Part shown: positions 23,830 to 31,883 of the stretch, one piece after another
How positions within the stretch are numbered: position 1 is the stretch's first letter
Layout of the letters: the number at the start of each line of letters is the position of its first letter
From: Alphaproteobacteria bacterium MarineAlpha3_Bin3
Lineage (GTDB): Bacteria > Pseudomonadota > Alphaproteobacteria > Rhodospirillales > Casp-alpha2
Length of the DNA: 32,615 bases
Direction of reading: 5' to 3'
Assembly: GCA_002938075.1 (NCBI GenBank)
Contig: PTLK01000003.1
Location: 1 to 32,615, forward strand
Position numbers and translations under genes: made by a program
Notes under the pieces: model-generated
Databases searched by the model: none
Seen by the model: the letters and a program-made list of their open reading frames with translations, nothing else
What the model was told of the DNA's origin: nothing

Positions 23830-24324
23830 TCAGCGAGGCTTCTTAAAATTCTCGCAATGCGGTAACTCCTTGCCGGCGATCGCATGGGCCATCTCAGCAA
23901 TCACCTTGAACCCCGGGCCGCCATAACACGGCATCGGCGCCGACGTCTGGGGATCGTAGCTGATATCAAGCAAAGCCACGCAATAAAGCACCATCATCGC
24001 CCCCATGAGACCTATATAAAGCGGGCCGTTGCGGTGGGGCGGCGGATGATGCCGATACTTAAGCGCGCCGAGTTCGGCGGCATCCAATATTCCGGCGGCA
24101 TCCCGGGAAAGAACATCGCGGCTGAAATGCCGGACCCAAACCGGAACGTTCTGATGGAACATGTAGGCGACGAAGGAACGTTCCAACGTCTTTTCATTCG
24201 CTTCGCGATCCGACCAACGACGAAAGGCGAGCCGGAAAAAATCATATTCGGATACGCCCAAGGCCTCGGCCGCTTTCATTGCAGCGACGAAATCCGGGGG
24301 CGCTGTCGGCCACATAAAGCTCAT
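23830..24324 (-). CDS. Unknown protein with one C-terminal-half membrane helix
   Basis: I do not recognise a named family. The 164-residue product has a soluble, helix-rich N-terminal part with 'FFRLAFRRWSDREANEKTLERSF' (29-51), 'YMFHQNVPVWVRHFSRDVL' (54-72), then a histidine/proline-rich turn (92-97) and one hydrophobic helix at about 102-121, followed by a short tail with two cysteines (C133, C157). It is probably a single-pass inner-membrane protein. The start is firm: GAGGAG lies seven bases before the ATG. An inverted repeat (24328-24348) covers that binding site. The gene follows the GGCT-like gene by 67 bases and converges on ubiA. Codon use looks like its neighbours, so a native gene is likely. 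Confidence 0.75.
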   Translation of the reverse strand: MSFMWPTAPPDFVAAMKAAEALGVSEYDFFRLAFRRWSDREANEKTLERSFVAYMFHQNVPVWVRHFSRDVLSRDAAGILDAAELGALKYRHHPPPHRNGPLYIGLMGAMMVLYCVALLDISYDPQTSAPMPCYGGPGFKVIAEMAHAIAGKELPHCENFKKPR

Positions 24325-24327
24325 GGT

Positions 24328-24348
24328 CGTCTCCTCGGGCTTGAGACG
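24328..24348 (-). promoter_or_regulatory. Hairpin overlapping the Shine-Dalgarno of the gene at 23830-24324
   Basis: CGTCTC and GAGACG form perfect six-base arms around a nine-base loop. On the minus strand the Shine-Dalgarno GAGGAG straddles the loop end and the right arm, three bases before the ATG. Folding would lower ribosome access; whether it is used as a switch is unknown. Confidence 0.4.
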
Positions 24349-24391
24349 ATCTCCCCTATTTCTTTTAATATTATTACCCTTTTGGGCCGGG

Positions 24392-25117
24392 TCAAATTTC
24401 TATCGGGGTAAAACCGGAATAATTGAAAGGCAGGCCGTCCGACATCAGGGCCCGGGTCCTTTCCTGCCTAGCCGAATCATCCTCTATCGCCGCCCTAATA
24501 AAGGCTTCGAGAGGCTGGCCGGCAGCCGTTACGTCCCGGGCGTGGTTCTGGATTTCTTCCTGGCTGAGAGAAGCCCATATCCGGTTTTCGGCCCGAACGG
24601 CGGCCAGGGCGACAGGAAAGCCGTCCCGAGTCAGAGATCCGCGACGAGACAAATAAACATAGGCGGACGTCATGGCCGGGCCGAAGTCCAATTGCAGTTC
24701 TATGCCGTCTAATTCCCCGAAATGGTAATTCCCCATAGGGATTTCGGTTTCGTGCATGTGGGATTCCTGTTCCGGCGTCAGCCAGTCGACGAAAAGCGTG
24801 ACCCGGGTGCCGGGGGAATGCCTGAGGGTGGCCGGGATCGACCCATAGGAAGCCACGTGCGGCGAATAGACGATATCGAAATCCTTCAGCCGGGCCCGAA
24901 TCACCGGGATCGGGCCCAGATCCGATCCGTTGAATTTGCGGATCAATTGTTCGGGGGATTGATTGGAGCCGACGGCAAGGACCGGGCGCCTTCCGGAAAC
25001 GTCGGGCATCGGGGCGCAGGGGGCAAGCTCTTGGTGCTCTCCTCCGTGAACGATGTAGGAATTCGTCGGGATTTTATAAGGGTAGGATAAAGCGCGGTGT
25101 AGGGTGTCCGGGGACAT
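24392..25117 (-). CDS. Gamma-glutamylcyclotransferase-like protein
   Basis: A 241-residue soluble protein. The segment 'PVLAVGSNQSPEQLIRKF' (45-62) resembles the substrate-loop 'YGSNLSP' motif of the gamma-glutamylcyclotransferase fold, and 'GSIPATLRHSPGTRVTLFVDWL' plus 'MHETE' (121-125) fit the rest of that fold, with E123 or E125 as possible acid/base residues. The tyrosine of the YGSN motif is replaced by valine (VGSN). The real substrate is unknown. No Shine-Dalgarno is seen. The ATG lies 17 bases after the stop of the HD-GYP gene, so the two are probably co-transcribed and translated in sequence. If the fold call is wrong, it is a conserved hypothetical. Confidence 0.6.
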   Translation of the reverse strand: MSPDTLHRALSYPYKIPTNSYIVHGGEHQELAPCAPMPDVSGRRPVLAVGSNQSPEQLIRKFNGSDLGPIPVIRARLKDFDIVYSPHVASYGSIPATLRHSPGTRVTLFVDWLTPEQESHMHETEIPMGNYHFGELDGIELQLDFGPAMTSAYVYLSRRGSLTRDGFPVALAAVRAENRIWASLSQEEIQNHARDVTAAGQPLEAFIRAAIEDDSARQERTRALMSDGLPFNYSGFTPIEI

Positions 25118-25134
25118 TTGGAAAATCGCCGGCC

Positions 25135-26931
25135 TCAGTCGTTGCCATCAAGGTACTCTGTGATATCGACCTCATCGATCTGGTCCTTTTCCAGGAACTG
25201 ATCGGCGTATTCCTTGTAAACGCCGGAAGTCAAAAAAATCTCGAACAGATCGCCGTCGATATGGGAGTCCTTTTTCATGAACGACATGATCTTGACGCTT
25301 TCGCTCAGGGTCTTCGCCGCCTTGTAGGGGCGGTCGGCGGCAGTCAACGCCTCGAAGATATCGGCGATGGCCATGATCCGGGCCGGGATCGACATATCGT
25401 CTTTGTTGAGCTTCTTCGGGTACCCGGTGCCGTCCATCTTTTCGTGGTGGCCGCCAGCATATTCGGGAACCCGTTTCAAATGTTTGGGGAACGGAAGCTG
25501 CTCCAGCATAACGATCGTCTGTACGATATGGTCGTTGATTTTGAAGCGTTCCTCGGCGGTCAAGGTGCCCCGGGCGATGGAAAGGTTGTAGACCTCGCCG
25601 AGATTGAACTTGAGTTCCGGCACATCGAGCTTGAAACCGTATTGGTCGTCCTGGGCCGCGACTGTCTCCTCTTCGCGGTAAATGATGTGGTCGTCCCGGT
25701 CGCAGAGCAGGTTTTCGGCAACCGGCAATTTTTCCGCCTTGGTCCTGTTCTTGCGTTTCTTTTCTTCATAGGAAATGCCGAGCCGGTCATCGATAGTCCG
25801 GGTCCATTGGATATTGGCGATTTCCTCGACCCGTTCTATTTTTTCCGGGGCCATGAATTCACCGCCGATATTGGATTCGGCGATAAAGGCGAAGTCATCG
25901 TCCAGCTTGATCAGCCGTTCATCCAATGCGGCGCGGAGCTTCTCCGGATCCCCTTTGCCGTCCGCCACGGCCTTCAGGTAATCGATCTCCGCTTCGCGTT
26001 TAACCACTTCGAAACGGGTGCGGATTTCATGGATGCGGTCATAGATGGTTTCCAGCTTGGTAGCCTTGTCGACCACGTATTCAGGCGTCGTCACCTTGCC
26101 GCAATCGTGAAGCAGCCCGGCGATGTGCAATTCGTACCATTCGTCTTCGTTGAGATAGAAATCGGCGAACGGTCCGTCCTTGGCCTCGCATACGGCATTG
26201 ACCAGCATCATGGTCAATTCCGGGACCCGTTGGCAGTGTCCCCCCGTATAGGGCGATTTGGCGTCGATGGCGGACGCGATCAATTTGATGAACGAATCAA
26301 GTAAAAGCTTCTGCGCGTCCAAAAGCTGCTTGTTGTCCAACGCCACGGCGGCCTGCGACGCCAGGGCTTCGATCAAGGGCTGGATATCGCTGCTGAAGGG
26401 GATAACCTCGCCGGTATCCCGGTCCTGGGCATTGAGAAGCTGAAGGACACCGATAATCTCGTCCTGGGAATTCTTCATCGGCACGGTCAGGAACGATTTC
26501 GACCGGTATCCCGTCCCCTTGTCGAATTTCCGCGTTCCGGAGAAATCGAAGTCCTTCGAATCGTAGGCGTCGGGGATGTTGATGGATTTCCCCGTCAGGC
26601 CGGCGCAACTGGCGACGTTGGCTTTGTTTTCCTTGCCCGTTTCCGGGTCATAGAGGAGCACCGGCGGAAAGGTGATTTCCTTGCCGGTGGTTCCACCCAT
26701 GGCGATCTTGAGGGAATCCGTGCGCACGATCTCGAAATTCAGGTTGTTGTCTTCGGTCTTGAGGTAAAGCGTCCCGCCGTCGGCATTGGAGATATCCTTG
26801 GCCTCGAGAAGAATGGTTTCCATAAGGCGGCTGGTATCCTGCTCCGCCGAAAGGGCGATGCCGATTTCGATCAGCCTCTCAAAACTCGAGGCTTGGTTTT
26901 GTTCAGACGTTTTTTTCGTTTTCTTCGCCAT
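25135..26931 (-). CDS. GAF and HD-GYP domain phosphohydrolase with large insertion
   Basis: A 598-residue cytoplasmic signalling protein. A GAF sensor domain covers about residues 16-205, a linking helix about 205-225, and an HD-GYP domain about 215-580. The metal-binding HD is at 275-276 (LLHDCGK) and the second motif HHEKMDGTGYP at 495-505; both are intact, so it may hydrolyse cyclic di-GMP or a related cyclic dinucleotide. Between them lie about 215 residues where compact HD-GYP domains have only about 60. The insert is charged and helix-rich, with a central part around 390-430 containing a basic stretch. There is no transmembrane segment or receiver domain, so input comes from inside the cell. 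The start follows TATAAA by five bases and lacks a clear ribosome binding site. The GGCT-like gene follows at 17 bases. Confidence 0.9.
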   Translation of the reverse strand: MAKKTKKTSEQNQASSFERLIEIGIALSAEQDTSRLMETILLEAKDISNADGGTLYLKTEDNNLNFEIVRTDSLKIAMGGTTGKEITFPPVLLYDPETGKENKANVASCAGLTGKSINIPDAYDSKDFDFSGTRKFDKGTGYRSKSFLTVPMKNSQDEIIGVLQLLNAQDRDTGEVIPFSSDIQPLIEALASQAAVALDNKQLLDAQKLLLDSFIKLIASAIDAKSPYTGGHCQRVPELTMMLVNAVCEAKDGPFADFYLNEDEWYELHIAGLLHDCGKVTTPEYVVDKATKLETIYDRIHEIRTRFEVVKREAEIDYLKAVADGKGDPEKLRAALDERLIKLDDDFAFIAESNIGGEFMAPEKIERVEEIANIQWTRTIDDRLGISYEEKKRKNRTKAEKLPVAENLLCDRDDHIIYREEETVAAQDDQYGFKLDVPELKFNLGEVYNLSIARGTLTAEERFKINDHIVQTIVMLEQLPFPKHLKRVPEYAGGHHEKMDGTGYPKKLNKDDMSIPARIMAIADIFEALTAADRPYKAAKTLSESVKIMSFMKKDSHIDGDLFEIFLTSGVYKEYADQFLEKDQIDEVDITEYLDGND

Positions 26932-27195
26932 GGTGTTTTATATCACCCCAGACAACGCCTTAAACTCTTATATCAAAGGGACTTAATGCTCAGACTGGGT
27001 ATTCCTGACTACGGTTTAACATAAAGGGTACCCGTCAATTAGGCCGTTTGGCACCCTATCTTTCGATCTAGGCGGGCGGCGGAAAAGGGTATCGGTCTTT
27101 TTGCCTGAAAACAACTGGAGGGACGGCCAAGTGCCTTGACGCTCCCGCTCCCATGCGGTGTCAATAGGCCAATAAATGCATAAGGAACTGGCATT
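26932..27195. promoter_or_regulatory. Divergent intergenic region between the HD-GYP gene and ubiD
   Basis: The 264-base gap must hold both promoters. For ubiD, TTGACG (27136-27141) is a good -35 box, with TGTCAA or TCAATA 17-19 bases on as a poor -10. AAGGA lies about ten bases before the ubiD ATG. For the HD-GYP gene, TATAAA sits five bases before the ATG on the minus strand. No RNA gene or credible small coding frame is seen. Confidence 0.4.
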
Positions 27196-28719
27196 ATGGC
27201 CTTTTCTTCATTGAGAGACTTTATCGACCGCCTGGAGAAGGACGGCCGTCTGGTGCGCGTCGGCGAGCCGGTTTCCCCCAACCTGGAGATGACCGAAATC
27301 CAGACCCGCCTGCTTGCCGAAGGCGGCCCGGCGGTCTTGTTCGAAAACGTCGTCGACGACGAAGGGGCGTCTTTCGGCATGCCGGTTCTGGTCAATCTTT
27401 TCGGCACCATCGAGAGGGTCGCCTGGGGCATGAGCCGAGAGCCGGCCCAGCTTCGCGAAATTGGCGAGACTCTGGCTTTCCTGCGCCAGCCCGAACCCCC
27501 GGAAGGCTGGCGGGACGCGGTAAAAGCCCTGCCGATGGTGAAGACCGTCATGGCCATGAAGCCAAAAACGGTCACCAAGGCGCCGTGCCAGGAAATGGTG
27601 CTGAAAGGGAACGACATCGACCTTTCGCGGCTGCCGGTTCAGACCTGTTGGCCCGGCGAACCGGCCCCGGTGATCACTTGGCCGCTGGTGGTGACCCAGG
27701 GCCCCGAGGCCGGCAAGAAAGGCGGCGATGCCCGCGACGACTACAACCTCGGCATCTACCGCATGCAGGTCACGGGCTCCAGCACAACCTACATGCGCTG
27801 GCTTAAACACCGGGGGGGCGCGCAGCATCATGCACGGTGGAAGGACAAAAAGACCGAGCCCCTGCCCGCCGCCGCCGTCATCGGCGCCGATCCGGGGACC
27901 ATTCTTGCCGCCGTCACCCCGGTCCCCGATACGCTGTCGGAATACCAGTTCGCCGGGCTGCTCAGGGGCAAGAAGGTGGAATTGGTTGACTGCAAGACCG
28001 TGCCCTTGAAGGTGCCGGCCGAGGCCGAGATCGTGCTCGAAGGCCACGTGTCGCTGGATGATTACGGCGACGAAGGCCCCTATGGGGACCACACCGGTTA
28101 TTACAACGCCGTCGAGCCGTTCCCGGTCTTTACCGTCAGCGCCATCACCATGCGCAAGGACCCGATTTACCTCTCGACCTTTACCGGCCGCCCGCCCGAT
28201 GAGCCTTCGGTACTGGGCGAGGCCCTTAATGACGTTTTCGTGCCTTTGTTCCAGCAGCAGTTCCCCGAAATCGTCGATTTCTGGCTACCGCCCGAGGCGT
28301 GTTCGTACCGGGTCGGGGTTGTTTCCATCAAGAAAGCCTACCCCGGCCATGCCAAGCGGATCATGATGGCGGTGTGGTCGTACCTGAGGCAGTTCATGTA
28401 CACGAAATTCGTTATCGTCGTTGACGCCGACATCGACGCCCGCGATTGGAAAGACGTAATCTGGGCGGTTTCCACCAACGTCGACCCCGCCCGCGACATC
28501 ACGGTGATCGACAACACGCCCATCGATTACTTGGATTTTGCGTCTCCGGAATCGGGGCTGGGCTCCAAAATGGGGATCGACGCCACCACCAAAATTCCGC
28601 CCGAAACCCGCCGCGATTGGGGCCGCAAGATCCGCATGGCCGACGACATCATCGACGAAGTGACCCGAAAATGGGAAGCCTATGGCCTACCCAGCGCAGG
28701 CAAGCCGATCTGGAAATAG
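27196..28719 (+). CDS. ubiD: UbiD family decarboxylase
   Basis: UbiD removes the carboxyl group of the prenylated 4-hydroxybenzoate in ubiquinone synthesis, using prenylated FMN supplied by UbiX (not in this window). The 507-residue protein has the N-terminal 'LRDFIDRLEKDGRLVRVGEPVSP', the central cofactor-site segments 'DYNLGIYRMQVTGSSTTYMRW' and 'EGPYGDHTGYY', and 'FTGRPPDEPSVLGEALNDVF'. Length is normal for the ubiquinone-pathway enzyme. ubiA, which acts just before it, is encoded 3.4 kb upstream. lysS begins two bases after its stop. Another aromatic substrate is possible in this broad family, but length and context favour ubiquinone. Confidence 0.92.
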   Translation: MAFSSLRDFIDRLEKDGRLVRVGEPVSPNLEMTEIQTRLLAEGGPAVLFENVVDDEGASFGMPVLVNLFGTIERVAWGMSREPAQLREIGETLAFLRQPEPPEGWRDAVKALPMVKTVMAMKPKTVTKAPCQEMVLKGNDIDLSRLPVQTCWPGEPAPVITWPLVVTQGPEAGKKGGDARDDYNLGIYRMQVTGSSTTYMRWLKHRGGAQHHARWKDKKTEPLPAAAVIGADPGTILAAVTPVPDTLSEYQFAGLLRGKKVELVDCKTVPLKVPAEAEIVLEGHVSLDDYGDEGPYGDHTGYYNAVEPFPVFTVSAITMRKDPIYLSTFTGRPPDEPSVLGEALNDVFVPLFQQQFPEIVDFWLPPEACSYRVGVVSIKKAYPGHAKRIMMAVWSYLRQFMYTKFVIVVDADIDARDWKDVIWAVSTNVDPARDITVIDNTPIDYLDFASPESGLGSKMGIDATTKIPPETRRDWGRKIRMADDIIDEVTRKWEAYGLPSAGKPIWK

Positions 28720-28721
28720 CC

Positions 28722-30311
28722 GTGACCAATAAGGACCTCAAGGACCACGCCAAGAACGCCAACGCCTGGCCTTTCGCCGAGGCGCGAAGCCTGTTGAAGC
28801 GCGTCGGCGACAAGACGCCTGAAAAGGGCTACGTGCTGTTCGAAACTGGGTACGGGCCTTCGGGCCTGCCGCACATCGGCACCTTCGGCGAGGTCGCCCG
28901 GACATCAATGGTGCGTCACGCTTTTTCGCTGCTGTCCGACCTGCCGAGCAAATTGATCGTTTTTTCCGACGACATGGACGGGCTTAGGAAGGTGCCTAAC
29001 AACATCCCCAACCCCGATATGGTGGCCAAGCACCTGGGCAAGCCATTGACCACCATCCCCGATCCCTTCGGGACGCACGAGAGCTTCGGCCATCACAACA
29101 ACGCCCGGCTGAAGGCGTTCCTGGACGACTTCGGTTTCGATTATGAATTCCTGAGCTCGACCGAATGTTACAAGAGCGGACGCTTCGACGAGGCGCTGTT
29201 GGAGGTGCTGGAACGCTACGATGCGGTCATCAACGTCATCCTGCCGACCTTGGGCGAGGAACGCCGCGCCACCTACAGCCCCTTCCTGCCGGTGTGCCCG
29301 AAAACGGGCCGAGTGCTTCAGGCGTCGGTGATCGAACGCGACACCGATGCCGGGACCATCGTCTATGAGGACGAGGACGGCGCCAAGAACGAGGTGCCGG
29401 TCACCTGCGGCCATTGCAAGCTGCAATGGAAGGCCGATTGGGCCATGCGGTGGGCGGCACTCGATGTGGATTACGAGATGTCGGGCAAAGACCTGATCGA
29501 TTCGGTGAAGCTTTCGGGGAAAATTTGCCACATCCTGGGCGGCGAACCGCCGGTGGGGTTCACCTACGAGCTTTTCCTCGACGAAAACGGCGAGAAAATT
29601 TCGAAATCCCGGGGCAACGGACTGACGGTGGAGGAATGGCTACGCTACGCGCCGTCGGAAAGTCTGTCGCTGTTCATGTATCAAAAACCGAAAACGGCGA
29701 AGCGGCTATTTTTCGACATCATCCCCCGTAACGTCGACGATTATCTAAGCCATCTTTCGAGTTTGCCCCAACAGGACGACGCCAAGAAGCTGAATAATCC
29801 CGCCTGGCACATCCATCAGGGAACCCCGCCGCACGAGGAAGCTCACTTAAGTTTCAACATTCTCCTCAACCTGGCCAGCGTCTGTCACACCGAGGACAAG
29901 GCGGTGCTTTGGCATTTCATTTCCCGCTACCGGCCCGATGCTTCGCCGGAAGCAGCCCCCATCCTGGACAAGTTCCTCGATTACGCCGTCAACTACTACC
30001 GGGATTTCGTCAAGCCGGCGAAGAATTACCGCAAGGCGACCGACGACGAAAAGGCGGCGCTGGAGGACCTGTTGGCGGTGCTGGGCGGCTTTGCCGCTGA
30101 CGCCGACGCCGAAACCATCCAAACGGAAGTTTATGAAGTCGGCAAGCGCCACCCCTTCCCCGACCTGAAGGCCTGGTTCAGGGCGCTCTACGAGATTCTT
30201 CTCGGCCAATCCCAAGGGCCCCGGATGGGGTCTTTCATCGCCCTTTACGGGTTGCAGGAAACTCAGGACCTGATTAAGCGCGCCATCGCCGGCGAAGACC
30301 TCGCCCACTGA
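28722..30311 (+). CDS. lysS: Class I lysyl-tRNA synthetase
   Basis: Charges tRNA-Lys with lysine. This is the class I, archaeal-type enzyme found in alphaproteobacteria and spirochaetes, unrelated to the class II enzyme of E. coli. The HIGH motif is HIGT (51-54) in 'GYGPSGLPHIGTFGEVAR', and KMSKS appears as KISKS (292-296) in 'ENGEKISKSRGNGLT'. The start is taken as GTG 28722, two bases after the ubiD stop, giving 529 residues; the frame runs further upstream within ubiD but that part is a shadow. Translation is probably coupled to ubiD, as no strong ribosome binding site is present. C192 and the CGHC at 229-232 might bind zinc, which is a guess. Confidence 0.95.
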   Translation: MTNKDLKDHAKNANAWPFAEARSLLKRVGDKTPEKGYVLFETGYGPSGLPHIGTFGEVARTSMVRHAFSLLSDLPSKLIVFSDDMDGLRKVPNNIPNPDMVAKHLGKPLTTIPDPFGTHESFGHHNNARLKAFLDDFGFDYEFLSSTECYKSGRFDEALLEVLERYDAVINVILPTLGEERRATYSPFLPVCPKTGRVLQASVIERDTDAGTIVYEDEDGAKNEVPVTCGHCKLQWKADWAMRWAALDVDYEMSGKDLIDSVKLSGKICHILGGEPPVGFTYELFLDENGEKISKSRGNGLTVEEWLRYAPSESLSLFMYQKPKTAKRLFFDIIPRNVDDYLSHLSSLPQQDDAKKLNNPAWHIHQGTPPHEEAHLSFNILLNLASVCHTEDKAVLWHFISRYRPDASPEAAPILDKFLDYAVNYYRDFVKPAKNYRKATDDEKAALEDLLAVLGGFAADADAETIQTEVYEVGKRHPFPDLKAWFRALYEILLGQSQGPRMGSFIALYGLQETQDLIKRAIAGEDLAH

Positions 30312-30328
30312 CCGGCGCTTCATCCCGG

Positions 30329-30357
30329 GCAGCCCCTGACTGCGGTATCATTTTTTT
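30329..30357 (+). terminator. Weak hairpin with T tract after lysS
   Basis: GCAG (30329-30332) and CTGC (30340-30343) make a four-pair stem, followed after seven bases by seven T (30351-30357). The stem is short and the gap to the T tract long, so it is only a weak terminator candidate between the convergent lysS and S24 repressor genes. Confidence 0.25.
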
Positions 30358-30385
30358 AAGATAGTTAGATACAGAAAGGGACGGC

Positions 30386-31018
30386 TTATTTGCTTGCCCA
30401 AACCACGCGGGCCATCCAGTCAATTTCTTCTATCAACAGGCTGCGGTCCTCGTGGTTGGGATTGAGGGATTGCAGGTCCAACTTGCGGGCCGATTGGCGG
30501 AGCAGCACTTTGACCATGACCTCACCGCCCTTGGTTTTGACAACGACACGGTCGCCGCGGCGGATATTGGCCTGGGGTGAAACGATGATCGAATCGCCGT
30601 CACGGAACACTGGCTCCATGCTGTCGCCTGTGACTTCCAGGGCATAGGCGTAGGGATCGCCGAGACCGGGAAACGGAATCTCATCCCAAGCCCCGCCCGT
30701 GGGATAACCGACATCGTCAAAAAATCCCGAAGCGCCCGCCTGAACAAAACCGATTAACGGAATATTCCGGTAGACGCCGGCGCTTTCGCCGTCGCTCGTG
30801 AATGAAACGAATTCAGCCAGGCTGGCGCCCGTCGCCGCGAGCACCTTTGAGACGCTTTCCGTGCTCGGCCAGCGGAGCTTTCCCTCGCGGGTGACCCGTT
30901 TGCTTTTGTTAAAGGTCGTCGGGTCTAGGCCGGACTGCCGGGCCAGCCCGGACGCGGAGTATCCATACTCCCGGGCCAACCGGTCGATTGCTCTCCAGAC
31001 ATCGGTGTGCTTCAACAT
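30386..31018 (-). CDS. LexA-like S24 transcriptional repressor
   Basis: A 210-residue DNA-binding protein with an N-terminal helix-turn-helix (about residues 10-45, 'SASGLARQSGLDPTTFNKSKR') and a C-terminal S24 (LexA/CI/UmuD) domain. The self-cleavage machinery is complete: A94-G95 in 'GFVQAGASG', catalytic S133 in 'GDSMEP' and K170 in 'VMVKVL'. The serine-lysine distance (37) equals that in LexA. It could therefore be inactivated by RecA-stimulated self-cleavage, though many related alphaproteobacterial regulators have no known inducer. It is not LexA itself, as the HTH is of the CI type. The leader (31019-31206) is AT-rich and carries tandem repeats that may be its operator. No phage genes are nearby, so it is a chromosomal regulator. 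Confidence 0.85.
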   Translation of the reverse strand: MLKHTDVWRAIDRLAREYGYSASGLARQSGLDPTTFNKSKRVTREGKLRWPSTESVSKVLAATGASLAEFVSFTSDGESAGVYRNIPLIGFVQAGASGFFDDVGYPTGGAWDEIPFPGLGDPYAYALEVTGDSMEPVFRDGDSIIVSPQANIRRGDRVVVKTKGGEVMVKVLLRQSARKLDLQSLNPNHEDRSLLIEEIDWMARVVWASK

Positions 31019-31068
31019 GGGAACATTGTCATATATAAGTGTCTTCCCGTCATTAGGAACCTATGCTT

Positions 31069-31102
31069 ATTTATAAAGAATTAGGATTTATAAAGAATTA
31101 GG
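31069..31102. repeat. Perfect 17-bp tandem repeat between repressor and CPBP genes
   Basis: ATTTATAAAGAATTAGG occurs at 31069-31085 and again without gap at 31086-31102, identical in all 17 bases. Each unit holds the palindrome TTTATAAA and ends in ATTAGG; a further ATTAGG stands alone at 31052-31057. The pair lies 51-84 bases upstream of the repressor start and about 105 bases upstream of the CPBP start, a suitable place for an operator. Confidence 0.8.
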
Positions 31103-31140
31103 AATAAAAAGTTTTTTAATTTTGGAACACTGGGATGGAT

Positions 31141-31169
31141 TTGTAACGAACCAAGATGTCAAATATAGA
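31141..31169 (+). promoter_or_regulatory. Candidate promoter of the CPBP protease gene
   Basis: TTGTAA (31141-31146) and TATAGA (31164-31169) are separated by exactly 17 bases and match the sigma-70-type consensus at four of six bases each. Transcription would start near 31176, about 30 bases before the ATG at 31207. Confidence 0.4.
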
Positions 31170-31206
31170 AACTTGAAAATAAAAGGCGCTCCTTCAGCAG
31201 CTGGCC

Positions 31207-31854
31207 ATGTCACCAAAGAACCTGAAAACACCGTCTTTTTGGCCCGACGTAGGAATATTGGCGCTTTTGACGGGGCCCTTTTTCCTCAACGATTTTATCT
31301 TTCTGAATATCGAGACCGCGCCCCAGTGGCTGGCCGCCGATTACGGATCGAAGATGCTGGCTTTGATTGTTTTGTTCGCGGTCCTTCCGCTTCGCCGGGC
31401 CGCCGCAAGCACGATCAAGCTGAAGGCCACCCTAAAAGAAGCCGTCACCCTTGCCGTGCTCAGTACTGGGGCGGTGATCTTCGCCAATTATTTCTTCCGC
31501 GTCCTGGTGCCGATCGAGATTGAAAGCCTGGTGCTGTTCCGCTATCCGCCGTTGACCCCGGGCCTGTTTTACTGGACGGACATCACCTTCGGGCTGGCAT
31601 TGACGGCGGTGAGCGAGGAATTCGTTTTTCGCGGCGTCTTCGCCGTTTTGGCGGCGCGCTATCTTTCGGGAACCGCTGCCATGGTCCTCGTATCGGCCAT
31701 CGTCTTTGCCCTGATCCACTGGTCGCACGGACTGACGTCGATGGTCGTCGCCGGCATCGCTGGCGTGGTGCTGATGGTGCTTTACCTGCGCACGGGTTCG
31801 GTGCTGCCGGGAATCGCCGCGCACTACGCCATCAACTTCGCCGATTTCTTATAA
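31207..31854 (+). CDS. CPBP family intramembrane glutamic protease
   Basis: A 215-residue, multi-pass membrane protein of the CPBP (Abi, CAAX-protease-like) family. The three catalytic motifs are intact: E137-E138-x3-R142 in 'SEEFVFRG', the second motif 'FALIHWSHG' with H171 and H174, and the third 'HYAINF' (H206, N210). About six hydrophobic segments are seen, including ones at about 15-32, 48-62, 80-95 and 155-195. Family members cleave peptides inside the membrane; bacterial substrates vary (bacteriocin immunity, secretion, signalling) and none is suggested by neighbours. Only weak ribosome binding bases precede the ATG. It is divergent from the S24 repressor and might be one of its targets. 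Confidence 0.87.
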   Translation: MSPKNLKTPSFWPDVGILALLTGPFFLNDFIFLNIETAPQWLAADYGSKMLALIVLFAVLPLRRAAASTIKLKATLKEAVTLAVLSTGAVIFANYFFRVLVPIEIESLVLFRYPPLTPGLFYWTDITFGLALTAVSEEFVFRGVFAVLAARYLSGTAAMVLVSAIVFALIHWSHGLTSMVVAGIAGVVLMVLYLRTGSVLPGIAAHYAINFADFL

Positions 31855-31883
31855 GGCTAAGGGTCTGAGACGCCCGCAAACGT

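Noticed and set aside
25261..26304. 347-codon plus-strand frame opposite the HD-GYP gene
   Set aside because: Antisense shadow; repeated valine, glycine and aspartate typical of complement translation, no start signal.
26987..27025. Twelve-codon frame in the gap before ubiD
   Set aside because: Too short to judge, with no ribosome binding site and no sign of a leader peptide such as repeated codons.
28446..28721. N-terminal extension of lysS into ubiD
   Set aside because: The extension has no similarity to the synthetase and overlaps the secure ubiD C-terminus; GTG at 28722 fits the family.
30386..31018. Prophage repressor marking a phage insertion
   Set aside because: No integrase, structural or replication gene is nearby, and both neighbours are ordinary chromosomal genes.
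31069..31102. CRISPR-like array
   Set aside because: Only two adjacent 17-bp copies with no spacers; it is a tandem duplication, not an array.
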